Shown piece by piece: positions 32,709-41,551 of a DNA stretch of 54,318 nucleotides; position 1 is the stretch's first letter, and every line of letters begins with the position of its first letter. Source of the stretch: Desulfarculaceae bacterium (GTDB lineage: Bacteria; Desulfobacterota; Desulfarculia; Desulfarculales; Desulfarculaceae); contig JAMOVV010000038.1 in assembly GCA_027067385.1 (NCBI GenBank), positions 1 through 54,318 of the forward strand, given 5' to 3'. Made by a program: the position numbers and the translations under genes. A model generated the notes under the pieces. The model saw nothing but the letters and a program-made list of their open reading frames with translations. It did not search any database and was not told the origin of the DNA.

Positions 32709-34568
32709 ATGCGCAAGATACTGGTGGCCGTGGCCGCGGCCTTGGTCCTGGGGTTGTTGGTCTCGCTCAGTGTCGTGGCCGGGCAGCTCGACGGTACCTG
32801 GACGGGGCAGGTGGGCCCGGAGCGATGGGTGGTCCGCTTTCGCCCCGACGGGACCTTCTCCCGCCAGGTCACCACTGCCGGCAAGGTGCACCAGGAGCAG
32901 GGACGCTACCAGGTGCAGGGCTACAACCTGCTGGTGCGGCCGGCCGGCGACCCCCAGGGCTACACCCTGCAATTCAGGCTGGCCACCGCCGACATCCTGG
33001 ACATCTACGAAGATGGCAAGCACCTGGCCCGCCTGCAGCGCTACCGCGGCCAGGCCCCGGCCCGGCCGGCGGCCGCCACCCGTGGCCAAGCTCCGCCGGC
33101 CTCCACCCTGCGGCCCCAGGGCGCTTACCCGGCGGCCAGCGGCGGTTCCATCGTCTACACTCGCTACGAGATGCTCACGGTCAACCTGGGCCGGACCAAG
33201 TCGGTGGTACCCACGCCCAAGCTGTTTATCATGAACAGCGACGGCAGCCGCAAGCGGCCCTACCTCTACCCCCCCTCCTTCGACCGGGCCGAGTCCCCCA
33301 ACTGGTCGCCGGGTTACCGCTACCTACTTTTCTCCTGCAACTACCAGTCGACCCGCAGCGCCCTGTACCAGGACATCTTCGCCCTGGAGCGGGCCACCGG
33401 GGTCGTCCGGCGGCTCACCGGCAACGAGTGGTCGGCCGGGCCGGTGAAGGGCTATGGCACCATCGTGGGATCGGTGCATGACGACTCCACCCACGTGCGC
33501 GACCAGTTGCACGGCGAGTCCAGCGCCCTGATCAGCCCCCGCAACCAGATCATGATCACCGCCCAGGGCATCGGCGGCCGCGTCATCCACGCCAAGAAAA
33601 CGGTGCGCGAGCTGCGGCAGGACAACCCCGATTGGGACCCGGACATGGACCTGCCCGTCGACCCCTACAAGTGGCTGTTCGTCATCCCCCGGGTGCCGGC
33701 CGGCCGGGTGTGGGTCAAGGCTTGGAAGTCCAAGTACATGGGCCACATGATGATGGTCGACGTGCTGCCCGGCAAGGTGACCAAGGTGGACCTGGTGCTG
33801 AGCAAGGGCAACTACCTGGTGAGCCATCCCTCCATCACTCCCGACGGCCGCTACTTGGTGGCCATGAGCCACCACTGCTCCTTTGTGGGGGCTATGCCCT
33901 CCAAGGGCAAGTACAGCCCCAAGCCCATTACCAACAACGCCTTGGTGGTGGTCGATCTCTCCCGGCCCGGCGCCATGCCGGTGATTTGGAACCGCATGAA
34001 CGCCGTGGGGGTGATGGCCAACGGCCGGACCTCCCGCGGCTGGATGGCCAAGTCGCCGCGCCTTTCGCCCGACGGCCGGCTGGTGGCGGTGTCTTCCGGG
34101 GTGTGGGAGACCCTGGAAAACCTGGCCGTCTGCTCGCTGGCCAGCATACTGCGGGGCCACCCCCGCCCCAAGATACTGGTCCCCCATCGCCGGGTGCTGG
34201 CCAGCCACCAGGAGGCCAACGACTGGCCGGCCTGGTCACCGGACGGCCGCCGCATCGCCTTTGTACGGCCGATCATGAACGCCGGCGGTAATATAACCGC
34301 CAACCTCTTCGTGGTGGGGGCCGACGGCCGCGGCCTGGCCCAACTCACCCGGGTGGCCGCCAACCAGGCGGTGGCCTATCCTTCCTGGTCGCCGGACGGC
34401 CGCCGCATCGCCTTCCAGTTGGTCACCTCCCGGCGGCGGGTGCTCAACGTCACCGACCTGGCGGTGGCCAATTTCACCTCCGACATCTACGTGGTGGGGG
34501 CCGACGGCCGCGGCCTGCGGCGGCTCACCCGCGACGGCCGCAGCGCTGAACCGGCCTGGGGTCCCTAG
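32709..34568 (+). CDS. Secreted beta-propeller protein with the same N-terminal domain (paralogue C)
   Basis: Product of about 619 residues. Signal peptide, then the third copy of the shared domain (GTWTGQVGPERW, PDGTFSRQ, GRYQVQGYN, IYEDGKHLARL), followed by a large C-terminal region with TolB/WD40-like PD40 blades: PNWSPGYRYLLFS, ITPDGRYLVAM, LSPDGRLVAVS, PAWSPDGRRIAFV and PSWSPDGRRIAFQ. Such propellers bind proteins or peptidoglycan-associated partners in the periplasm. Three successive potential starts (GTG, TTG, ATG at 32703-32709) occur; the ATG has the best spacing from the G-rich ribosome-binding site. Here the TPR module of A and B has been replaced by a propeller. Confidence 0.8.
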   Translation: MRKILVAVAAALVLGLLVSLSVVAGQLDGTWTGQVGPERWVVRFRPDGTFSRQVTTAGKVHQEQGRYQVQGYNLLVRPAGDPQGYTLQFRLATADILDIYEDGKHLARLQRYRGQAPARPAAATRGQAPPASTLRPQGAYPAASGGSIVYTRYEMLTVNLGRTKSVVPTPKLFIMNSDGSRKRPYLYPPSFDRAESPNWSPGYRYLLFSCNYQSTRSALYQDIFALERATGVVRRLTGNEWSAGPVKGYGTIVGSVHDDSTHVRDQLHGESSALISPRNQIMITAQGIGGRVIHAKKTVRELRQDNPDWDPDMDLPVDPYKWLFVIPRVPAGRVWVKAWKSKYMGHMMMVDVLPGKVTKVDLVLSKGNYLVSHPSITPDGRYLVAMSHHCSFVGAMPSKGKYSPKPITNNALVVVDLSRPGAMPVIWNRMNAVGVMANGRTSRGWMAKSPRLSPDGRLVAVSSGVWETLENLAVCSLASILRGHPRPKILVPHRRVLASHQEANDWPAWSPDGRRIAFVRPIMNAGGNITANLFVVGADGRGLAQLTRVAANQAVAYPSWSPDGRRIAFQLVTSRRRVLNVTDLAVANFTSDIYVVGADGRGLRRLTRDGRSAEPAWGP

Positions 34569-34618
34569 GGGCGACCGCTTCCGCCGGGACCAAGGGGCTT
34601 TTCCGGCCGGACTCTTTA

Positions 34619-34628
34619 GGGTATACCC
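34619..34628. promoter_or_regulatory. 10-bp palindrome upstream of livK
   Basis: GGGTATACCC, a perfect palindrome in the 193-base gap before the Liv operon. It could be an operator, but it is short and may be chance. Confidence 0.25.
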
Positions 34629-34761
34629 AATAGGTAAACTCCATATGCAACCCCAGAGGCGGGGCCGGTCGAAGTGTCCGGCCGCGGCAAGCTGGTGGCA
34701 GGTCCGGGCCGGCCGGTGCCGGGCGGGAGTGGTTTCAACCCTCGGAAGGGAGACGACAGTA

Positions 34762-35976
34762 ATGAAAAAATGCACCCTGCTGGTCGTGGGACTGGTGGCG
34801 GCCCTGGCCCTGTTGGTGGGCGCCACCGCGGCCCTGGCCAAACCGTTTAAAATCGGCATGGTCGACTGCTATAGCGGCCCGCCCAGTACCTATACCAACG
34901 ACGTGCGCGACGCCCTGCTGCTGGCGGTCAAAAAGATCAACGCCGCCGGCGGCATCAACGGGCGCAAGGTGGAGGTGCTCACCCGCGACAGCAAGTTCAA
35001 GGTGGACCTGGGCCTGGCCGCGGCCAAGGAACTGATTATGCGCGAAGAGGTGGATATCCTGGTGGGCACCATCAACAGCGCCCTGGCCCTGGCCATCAGC
35101 GACCTGGCCGCCCGCGAGAAGATTCCCTTTTTCGTCACCTTTTCCAAGAGCGCCAAGATCAGCGGGGCCAAGGGGCATCGCTACGTGTTCCAGATCAGCG
35201 AGAACACGGCCATGATCGGCAAGGCGGCGGCCGAGGGGCTGGCCAAGCTGCCCTATAAGAAATACTGGATCGCCGGCGACGACTACGAGTACGGCCACGC
35301 CGTGGCCCAGGGCATCTGGGACTATCTCAAGAAGATCAAGCCGGACGTGAAGCTGTTGGGCCAGTCCTGGTGGAAGGTGGGCGAGCCCGACTTCACCCCC
35401 TACATCACCGCCATTCTGGCCGCCAAGCCCGACGCGGTGATCGTGGCCACCGGCGGCCGCGACTGCGTGCCCTTCCTCAAGGCGGCTCAGGCCACCGGCT
35501 TCAACAAGAAGGTGCCCTTCTTCATGCACACCGCCACCGAGCTGGCCACCATCCGTCCCCTGGGCGCAAACGCCCCCGAGGGGGTGATCGGCACCTCCAA
35601 CTATCACTTCTACTATCCCAATACCAAGGCCAACAAGGCCTTCGTGGCCGAGTTCCAAAAGGCCTACGGCCGCCTGCCCACCGTGGGCGCCCTGTACGGT
35701 TACATCACCGCCCAGCTCATCGCCGGCGGTTATAAGAAGGCCGGCAAGGTGGACACCGAGGCCTTTATCAACGCGGTGGAGGGTATGGTGGTGCCGAGTC
35801 CGGTGGGACCGGTGAAGCTACGCGCCTATGACCACCAGGCCCTGCTGCCCATGTACCTGGGGGTCACCAAGAAGGTGCCCATGTATAAGTTCTTCATCGG
35901 CGGCGACCTGGTTACCATCGCCCCCGAGAACGCAGCTCCCCCGGTGGAGGCGATCAAGAAGGCCCGGGGCAAGTAA
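34762..35976 (+). CDS. livK: Liv-type ABC transporter substrate-binding protein
   Basis: The 404-residue protein has a signal peptide (MKKCTLLVVGLVAALALLVGA...ALA) and a type I periplasmic binding fold of the branched-chain amino acid / amide / aromatic acid family: IGMVDCYSGPPS at the start of the mature part, DILVGTINSALALAISD, and YEYGHAVAQGIWDYL. It captures substrate in the periplasm for the LivHMGF permease. GAAGGGAG is nine bases upstream of ATG 34762; the track start is too early. A strong hairpin separates it from livH, as is common where the binding protein must be made in excess. The operon ends in an acyl-CoA ligase gene, which hints at an organic acid as substrate. Confidence 0.88.
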   Translation: MKKCTLLVVGLVAALALLVGATAALAKPFKIGMVDCYSGPPSTYTNDVRDALLLAVKKINAAGGINGRKVEVLTRDSKFKVDLGLAAAKELIMREEVDILVGTINSALALAISDLAAREKIPFFVTFSKSAKISGAKGHRYVFQISENTAMIGKAAAEGLAKLPYKKYWIAGDDYEYGHAVAQGIWDYLKKIKPDVKLLGQSWWKVGEPDFTPYITAILAAKPDAVIVATGGRDCVPFLKAAQATGFNKKVPFFMHTATELATIRPLGANAPEGVIGTSNYHFYYPNTKANKAFVAEFQKAYGRLPTVGALYGYITAQLIAGGYKKAGKVDTEAFINAVEGMVVPSPVGPVKLRAYDHQALLPMYLGVTKKVPMYKFFIGGDLVTIAPENAAPPVEAIKKARGK

Positions 35977-36004
35977 GCCGGGGACCAACCCCAACCCGAC
36001 GATT

Positions 36005-36039
36005 ACGCGTCTGCGCCGCCAGCGGCGGCGCAGACGCGT
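36005..36039 (+). promoter_or_regulatory. Perfect 16-bp hairpin between livK and livH
   Basis: ACGCGTCTGCGCCGCC and GGCGGCGCAGACGCGT flank the loop AGC. With no T-run it is more likely a processing or 3'-stabilising element that raises livK mRNA over the permease genes than a full terminator; partial read-through termination is also possible. Confidence 0.75.
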
Positions 36040-36054
36040 GACGAGACCTGATCC

Positions 36055-36948
36055 ATGGACGCAACTTCGCACATCACCTTGGCCTCCTTGGCCCAACAGG
36101 TGCTGGTGGGGCTGAGCCGCACCACCATCTTGTTCATCGTCTCCTCGGGGCTGAGCCTCATCCTGGGGGTGCTGCGCATCCCCAACCTGAGCCACGGCTC
36201 GCTCTACATGATCGGGGCCTTTGTCACCTACTCGGCCGCGGTGTTCATCGGGGGTTCGACCGGCTTCTGGCTGGCCCTGATCATCGCGCCGGCGGTGGTG
36301 GCCCTGCTGAGCCTGGCGGTGGAGCGGGGACTGCTGCGCTTTTTGTACGACCGCGAGCACCTGATGCTCCTGCTGTTCACCTTTGCGCTCACCCTGGTCT
36401 TCGGCGACCTGGTCAAGCTTATCTGGGGCTCGGACTACCGCAGCCTCACCGCGCCGCCGCTGTTGCAGGGGTCCTTCGACCTGGCGGGGTTGCCTTTCCC
36501 CCGCTACAATCTCTTCCTGCTGCTGCTGGGGCCCCTGGTGGCCCTGGGGCTCTGGCTGCTGACCAACAAGACCAAAATCGGCAAGTTGGCCAAGGCGGCG
36601 GCGGTGGACCGCGAGATGGTGGCGGCCATGGGCATAAACGTGAGCTGGGTCTTTGCCGCCGTGTTTTGCATCGGATGCTTTTTAGCCGGCCTGGGCGGCG
36701 CCCTGGTGGCCCCCACCCAGAACATCACCCAGGGCATGGACCACACTATCATCATGGAGGCCTTCCTCATCGTGATCATCGGCGGGCTGGGCAACATGTG
36801 GGGGGCGCTGTTGGGCGCGCTCATCTTTGGGCTCACCGACGCCATCGGCATCCTGGTGTGGCCCCAGTTCGCCATCGTCTTTCCCTACGTGGCGGTGGTG
36901 GTGGTGCTGGTGTTCCGCCCCAAGGGGCTGTTGCAATCAACCTGGTGA
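36055..36948 (+). CDS. livH: Liv-type ABC permease, LivH family
   Basis: This 297-residue integral membrane protein has about eight hydrophobic helices and the family EAA-like loop region (NKTKIGKLAKAAAVDREMVAAMGIN) that docks on the ATPases. The IIGGLGNMWGALLGALIFG segment near the C-terminus is typical for LivH. It forms the inner-membrane channel with LivM. The ATG follows the 16-bp hairpin by 15 bases. Confidence 0.92.
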   Translation: MDATSHITLASLAQQVLVGLSRTTILFIVSSGLSLILGVLRIPNLSHGSLYMIGAFVTYSAAVFIGGSTGFWLALIIAPAVVALLSLAVERGLLRFLYDREHLMLLLFTFALTLVFGDLVKLIWGSDYRSLTAPPLLQGSFDLAGLPFPRYNLFLLLLGPLVALGLWLLTNKTKIGKLAKAAAVDREMVAAMGINVSWVFAAVFCIGCFLAGLGGALVAPTQNITQGMDHTIIMEAFLIVIIGGLGNMWGALLGALIFGLTDAIGILVWPQFAIVFPYVAVVVVLVFRPKGLLQSTW

Positions 36949-36961
36949 GCGGAGGCCCGTG

Positions 36962-37918
36962 GTGTTGGAAAATATAAAAAACCACCGGGGCCTTTGGGTG
37001 GTGGCGGGGTTGGCCCTGCTGCTGGCCTTTTGGCCCAGCCTGGTCCCGCGCTTCTACGTCTACCTGGTATCGTTGATGCTGGTCACCGGCCTGCTGGCCA
37101 CCAGCCTAAACCTGGTGCTGGGCTTCGGCGGCCTGTATCAGTTTCACCACGCGGTGTTCTACGGGGTGGGGGCCTACGGCGCGGCCCTGATGATCAAGTG
37201 GAGCGGGCTCTCGCCCTGGTGGGGGCTCCTGGTGGGGCCCTTGGCCGCCGCCCTGCTGAGCCTGGTCATCGGGATCATCTGCGTGCGGCTCTCCCAGCTC
37301 TACTACGGCATGTTGCAGATTTCGCTGGGCTCGTTGGTGTGGGCCATCGTCTTTCGCTGGTACAGCTTCACCGGCGGTGACGACGGCATCCACGGCATCG
37401 CGGTGCCGGGGGCCATCGCCTCGGTGAGCGGGGCCTACTGGTTCACCCTGGCGGTCACCGCCGCCTGCCTGTTGGTGATGTACCTGGTGATCAACTCCCC
37501 CTTCGGCCGGGTGCTGATGGCCACCCGCGACAACTCGGAGCGGGCCGAGATGATCGGGGTGCATCTCATCGGCCACCAGCTTATCGCCTTGGTCATCGCC
37601 GGTTTCTTCGGCGGGGTGGCCGGGGTGCTCTTCGTGGTGGTGGAGGGCTCGGTCTTCCCGGACATGATGTTCTGGACCCTCTCCCTGGAGATACTGGTCA
37701 TGTGCCTTTTGGGCGGGTGGTTCACTTTTATGGGGCCCATGCTGGGAGCGGCGATGATGGTGGGGCTGCGCACCGTGGTGGGCATCTACACCGAGTACTG
37801 GACCCTGGTGCTCGGGGTGATATTGATGCTGCTCATCTTCTTCCTGCCCCAGGGCGTGTTGGGCTTCATCGGCGCCAAGCGCACCCCGGCCATGGCCCAT
37901 AGCCGGCGGGAGGACTAG
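36962..37918 (+). CDS. livM: Liv-type ABC permease, LivM family
   Basis: The product of about 318 residues has around nine transmembrane helices with the LivM landmarks SLNLVLGFGGLYQFHHAVFYGVGAY and the ATPase-coupling loop FGRVLMATRDNSERAEMIGV. GGAGG at 36951-36955 supports initiation at GTG 36962 (a second GTG at 36959 is also in frame); the track start lies inside livH. It ends two bases before livG, consistent with coupled translation. Confidence 0.92.
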   Translation: MLENIKNHRGLWVVAGLALLLAFWPSLVPRFYVYLVSLMLVTGLLATSLNLVLGFGGLYQFHHAVFYGVGAYGAALMIKWSGLSPWWGLLVGPLAAALLSLVIGIICVRLSQLYYGMLQISLGSLVWAIVFRWYSFTGGDDGIHGIAVPGAIASVSGAYWFTLAVTAACLLVMYLVINSPFGRVLMATRDNSERAEMIGVHLIGHQLIALVIAGFFGGVAGVLFVVVEGSVFPDMMFWTLSLEILVMCLLGGWFTFMGPMLGAAMMVGLRTVVGIYTEYWTLVLGVILMLLIFFLPQGVLGFIGAKRTPAMAHSRRED

Positions 37919-37920
37919 CC

Positions 37921-38664
37921 ATGCTCTCGGTGCGCGGGCTCAAGAAATACTTCGGCCATTTCAAGGCGGTGAGCGACGCCAACCTCACGGTGAACCAGGG
38001 CGAGGTGGTGGCGGTGATCGGTCCCAACGGGGCCGGCAAGACCACCCTGTTTCGGCTCATCAGCGGGCAGCTCAAACCCAGCGGCGGCGAGATCATCTTC
38101 AAGGGCCGGCCCATCGGCGGCCTGGCGCCCCACCAGGTCTGCCGCCGGGGCATCAGCCTCTCCTACCAGGTGGTGAGCGTCTTTGGCCGCATGAGCGTGT
38201 TTGAAAACGTGCAGGTGGCCGTGCTGGCCCGGCGGCGCCAGGTGCACCGGCTCTTCACCCCGGCCCGGCGCCTGGCGGTGGACGAAACCTGGGAGATACT
38301 CGAGAGCGTCGGCCTGCAGGACCGGGCCCAGGCTGTGAGCGGTTCGCTGTCCCACGGCGACGGCAAGCTCCTGGAGATGGCCATCGCCCTGGGCAACCGG
38401 CCCGAGCTGTTGATCATGGACGAGCCCACCGCCGGCATGAGCCCCGAGGAGACCCAGGCCACCATCGAGCTGATCCGGCGGCTCACCCAAAAGATGGGGC
38501 TTACCATTCTACTTTGCGAGCACGACATGGAGTTGGTTTTCAGCGTGGCCGACCGCATCATGGTGATGCAATCGGGCCGCACCATCGCCGAGGGCGCCTG
38601 CGACCAGGTGCGCTGCAACCAGCAGGTGCAGCAGGCCTACCTGGGAGAGCCGGCTGATGCTTGA
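37921..38664 (+). CDS. livG: Liv-type ABC transporter ATPase, LivG family
   Basis: The 247-residue nucleotide-binding subunit has Walker A GPNGAGKTTLF, signature LSHGDGKLLEMAIAL (His-Gly-Asp in place of the usual GGEQ/GGQ run, as in many LivG), Walker B LLIMDEPTAGM, and the H-loop CEHDMELVF. It energises uptake with LivF at the cytoplasmic face of LivHM. Its 3' end overlaps livF by eight bases. Confidence 0.94.
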   Translation: MLSVRGLKKYFGHFKAVSDANLTVNQGEVVAVIGPNGAGKTTLFRLISGQLKPSGGEIIFKGRPIGGLAPHQVCRRGISLSYQVVSVFGRMSVFENVQVAVLARRRQVHRLFTPARRLAVDETWEILESVGLQDRAQAVSGSLSHGDGKLLEMAIALGNRPELLIMDEPTAGMSPEETQATIELIRRLTQKMGLTILLCEHDMELVFSVADRIMVMQSGRTIAEGACDQVRCNQQVQQAYLGEPADA

Positions 38665-39355
38665 GGTGCGCGGCATCCACACCTACTACGGGCTGAGCCA
38701 CATCCTCTTTGACGTCTCGCTCACCGTGAACCAGGGCGAGGTGGTCTGTATCCTGGGGCGCAACGGGGCCGGCAAGTCCACCCTGATGCGCTCGATCATG
38801 GGGCTCACCCCGCCCAAGCAGGGGAGCATCATCTACCAGGGGCGGGAGGTGACCGGCCTCAAGCCCCACCTCCTGGCCCGTCGCGGCATGGGTTACGTGC
38901 CCGACGACCGCCGGGTGTTCGCCGATCTCACGGTGGGCGAAAACCTGGAGGTGGTGGCCCGGCCGGCGGCCGGCGGCCGCGGCTGGGACAAGGAGCGGGT
39001 CTACGAGTTTTTCCCGCCGCTCAAGGATATCGACGGCCGCCAGGCCGGCTATCTCAGCGGCGGCGAGCAACAGATGCTCACCATCGGCCGGGCCCTGATG
39101 ACCAACCCGAGCTTCCTGCTGCTGGACGAACCCACCGAGGGGCTGGCCCCCTTGGTGGTGAAGATGCTGGCCCAGCAGATCGGCCGCTTCAAGGACGAGG
39201 GCCTCACCGTGCTCTTGGCCGAGCAGAACCAGGAAGTGGCCCTTAGCCTCGGCGACCGGGGCTATATCATCGACAACGGCGTGATCCGCTACCAGGGCGA
39301 TATCCAGGACCTGCGGGCCAACCAGGAGATACGCCGCAAGTATCTCATGGTGTAG
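38657..39355 (+). CDS. livF: Liv-type ABC transporter ATPase, LivF family
   Basis: The 232-residue partner ATPase carries Walker A GRNGAGKSTLM, signature YLSGGEQQMLTIGRAL, Walker B FLLLDEPTEGL and the Q-loop/H-loop residues of LivF (AEQNQEVA). The overlap with livG and the 16-base gap to the acyl-CoA ligase gene place all in one transcript. Confidence 0.94.
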   Translation: MLEVRGIHTYYGLSHILFDVSLTVNQGEVVCILGRNGAGKSTLMRSIMGLTPPKQGSIIYQGREVTGLKPHLLARRGMGYVPDDRRVFADLTVGENLEVVARPAAGGRGWDKERVYEFFPPLKDIDGRQAGYLSGGEQQMLTIGRALMTNPSFLLLDEPTEGLAPLVVKMLAQQIGRFKDEGLTVLLAEQNQEVALSLGDRGYIIDNGVIRYQGDIQDLRANQEIRRKYLMV

Positions 39356-39371
39356 TCCCGCGGGAGGGTCC

Positions 39372-40889
39372 ATGGCAATGAACCTGGCGCGCAACCTGGA
39401 AAACACCGCCGGCTGGTTTCCCGAGCAGGTGGCGGTGATCGAGGGCGACCGGCGCTGGAGCTACGCCGAGCTGGCCGCCCGGGCCGCGGGCGCGGCCGCC
39501 GGCCTGGCCGGGCTGGGGGTGGGGCCCGGCGACCGGGTGGCCCTGTGCGCCCCCAACTCGGCCGCCTGGCTGGCGGTGTACTTCGGGGCCCTGAAGCTCG
39601 GGGCCACGGTGGTGACCCTCTCTCCCCTGCTCACCCCCCCGGAGCTGCGGCGCCTGCTGGCCCACAGCCGGCCCCGGGCCGTCTTCACCGAGGCCCGGCG
39701 GCGGGAGCACCTGGCCGGCCTGGCCGAGCAGGACCCGCCGCCTAAGCTCATCTGCCCCGGCGGTGACTGCCAGCCGGACGATCTCTGCCGGCCGGCCTCG
39801 GGGCCCCAGCCGGCCCGGGAGCGCGAGCGCCACGAGGTGGCGGCCATCCTATACACCGGCGGCACCACCGGCGAGCCCAAGGGGGTGATGCTCACCCACG
39901 AGAACCTGGTCACCGCGGCGCACCAGGTGGCCCACTGCGAGCGCTCCACGGTCGAGGACCGGGCCCTGTGCTTTTTGCCCTTCAACCACGTCTTCGGCCA
40001 GGTGCACATCATGAACGCCACCATCCTCTCCGGCGGCGGCCTGGTGCTGCTGCCCGGCTTTGAGCTGGCCGGGGTCCTGGCGGCCATCGCCGAGCACCGG
40101 GTGACCAAGCTCTACGCCGTGCCCACCATCTACGTGCGCCTGGCCCAGGTGGCGGACATCGCCGCCAAGCTGGGCCCGGTGCGCTACTGTTTCAGCGCGG
40201 CCGCCTCCATGGCCGGCGAGCTGGTGCGGCGCTGGAAGGATCTCACCGGCCTGGACATCTTCGAGGCCTACGGCATGACCGAGAGCGCCTCGCTGGTCAC
40301 CTACAACCATTACCACCACCACCGGCTAGGCTCGGTGGGCACCCCGGTGGGCACCACCGAGGTGAGCATCCGCGATGAGCGCGGCCGGGTCTTGCCGTCG
40401 GGGTCCCGGGGCGAGATATGCATCCGGGGCCGCAACATCATGGCCGGCTACCTGGACAACCCCGCGGCCACCCGGGCCGCCTTTCACGGCGACTGGTTCC
40501 GCTCCGGCGACGTGGGCTACCTGGACCCCGACGGCTACCTGTTCATCGTGGACCGCATCAAGGACCTGATCATCACCGGCGGCGAGAACGTGTACCCCCG
40601 CGAGGTGGAGGAGGTGCTGTGCCGCCGGCCCGAGGTGGCCGAGTGCGCGGTGATCGGCCTGCCCGACCCCGAGTACGGCGAACGGGTGGTCGCCTATATC
40701 GTCCCCCGGCCCGGGTCGCAGATCGACCCGGTCCACCTGCGCTCCTTTCTCAAAGAACACTTAAGTCCCTTCAAGGTCCCCAAGCAACTGGTGAGCGTCC
40801 CCCAGCTCCCCACCAGCCCGGCCGGCAAGATTCTCAAGCGCCGCCTGCGCCAAGAGGTGTTGGCCCAAGACGAGGCCCGCCGGCGTTAA
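39372..40889 (+). CDS. AMP-forming acyl-CoA synthetase / ligase
   Basis: The 505-residue enzyme belongs to the adenylate-forming (ANL) superfamily: ATP-binding P-loop ILYTGGTTGEPKGV, motif EAYGMTES, hinge GDWFRSGDVGYLDPDGYLFIVDRIKDLI and the C-terminal catalytic lysine region (SPAGKILKRRLR). It should convert a carboxylic acid to its CoA thioester via an acyl-AMP. Placement 16 bases after livF suggests it activates the acid imported by the Liv system, for example a short, branched or aromatic acid; the exact substrate is unknown. Confidence 0.9.
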   Translation: MAMNLARNLENTAGWFPEQVAVIEGDRRWSYAELAARAAGAAAGLAGLGVGPGDRVALCAPNSAAWLAVYFGALKLGATVVTLSPLLTPPELRRLLAHSRPRAVFTEARRREHLAGLAEQDPPPKLICPGGDCQPDDLCRPASGPQPARERERHEVAAILYTGGTTGEPKGVMLTHENLVTAAHQVAHCERSTVEDRALCFLPFNHVFGQVHIMNATILSGGGLVLLPGFELAGVLAAIAEHRVTKLYAVPTIYVRLAQVADIAAKLGPVRYCFSAAASMAGELVRRWKDLTGLDIFEAYGMTESASLVTYNHYHHHRLGSVGTPVGTTEVSIRDERGRVLPSGSRGEICIRGRNIMAGYLDNPAATRAAFHGDWFRSGDVGYLDPDGYLFIVDRIKDLIITGGENVYPREVEEVLCRRPEVAECAVIGLPDPEYGERVVAYIVPRPGSQIDPVHLRSFLKEHLSPFKVPKQLVSVPQLPTSPAGKILKRRLRQEVLAQDEARRR

Positions 40890-40949
40890 AAATATTTCCC
40901 CGCCCCTTCCATGGCCCGCGGCGGCTCCGAAAGGAAACAGGTACGGCTT

Positions 40950-41453
40950 GTGACCAAATATGAAACTACCCTGGCCGAGATAGGCCGGGCCAAGGAGCTG
41001 TTTGCCGCTTACGGCCAGCGGCTGGGCGACGACGAGCGCCTGGGCGAGATGCTGGCGGCCTACCAGCGGGAGATCGCGGCCACCTGGCGGACTTTTGCCG
41101 GCTCCCGGGTGGTGGAGCTCTGCGCCGCCTGCGCCGGGGCCGACCAAATCAGTTGCTGTTTCGACGGGGCCGAGTACTGGTTCGACCGCCACCTGCTCTT
41201 GATCAACCTGATGATGGGGGTGGAGCTGCCCACTGAGCGATGGGCCGAGGGACAGTGCCTGTTCGTGGGTCCCGATGGCTGCCGGCTCAAGGCCCGCTTC
41301 GCCATCTGCATCAACTTCTTTTGCCCGGACCTGCGCCAGCGCATCGGGTCGCAGGAGCTGCTGCGCCTGCGGCGTCAAGGGGGGCGGGAGGTGCTGGCCG
41401 GCCTGGAGCTGGAAGAGGCCCTGCGGCGCTGGCTGGCCCAAAACGCCGGCTAA
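40950..41453 (+). CDS. Small cysteine-rich protein of unknown function
   Basis: The product of about 167 residues has cysteines in pairs that could bind Zn or an Fe-S cluster: ELCAACAGAD, SCCFDG, and AICINFFCP near residue 125. The layout vaguely recalls YkgJ-like cysteine-cluster proteins, but I cannot assign it. The track ATG at 40911 has no ribosome-binding site; GTG 40950 is about nine bases after AAGGAAACAGG. The N-terminal third is an amphipathic helix region. Confidence 0.6.
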   Translation: MTKYETTLAEIGRAKELFAAYGQRLGDDERLGEMLAAYQREIAATWRTFAGSRVVELCAACAGADQISCCFDGAEYWFDRHLLLINLMMGVELPTERWAEGQCLFVGPDGCRLKARFAICINFFCPDLRQRIGSQELLRLRRQGGREVLAGLELEEALRRWLAQNAG

Positions 41454-41511
41454 GGGCGCCGCGGACCGCCCGGTTTGCCAAGCCTCCCGGTTAGCCGCTA
41501 GAATGAGAGCA

Positions 41512-41531
41512 TACCGCCGATAATGGCGGTA
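41512..41531. promoter_or_regulatory. Inverted repeat in front of the ZIP transporter gene
   Basis: TACCGCC-GATAAT-GGCGGTA, 20 bases upstream of the ZIP start codon. The position at the promoter/leader of a metal transporter makes a metal-responsive operator plausible; it might equally be a leader hairpin. Confidence 0.45.
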
Positions 41532-41551
41532 GCCTCATAGTGGAGAACCAC

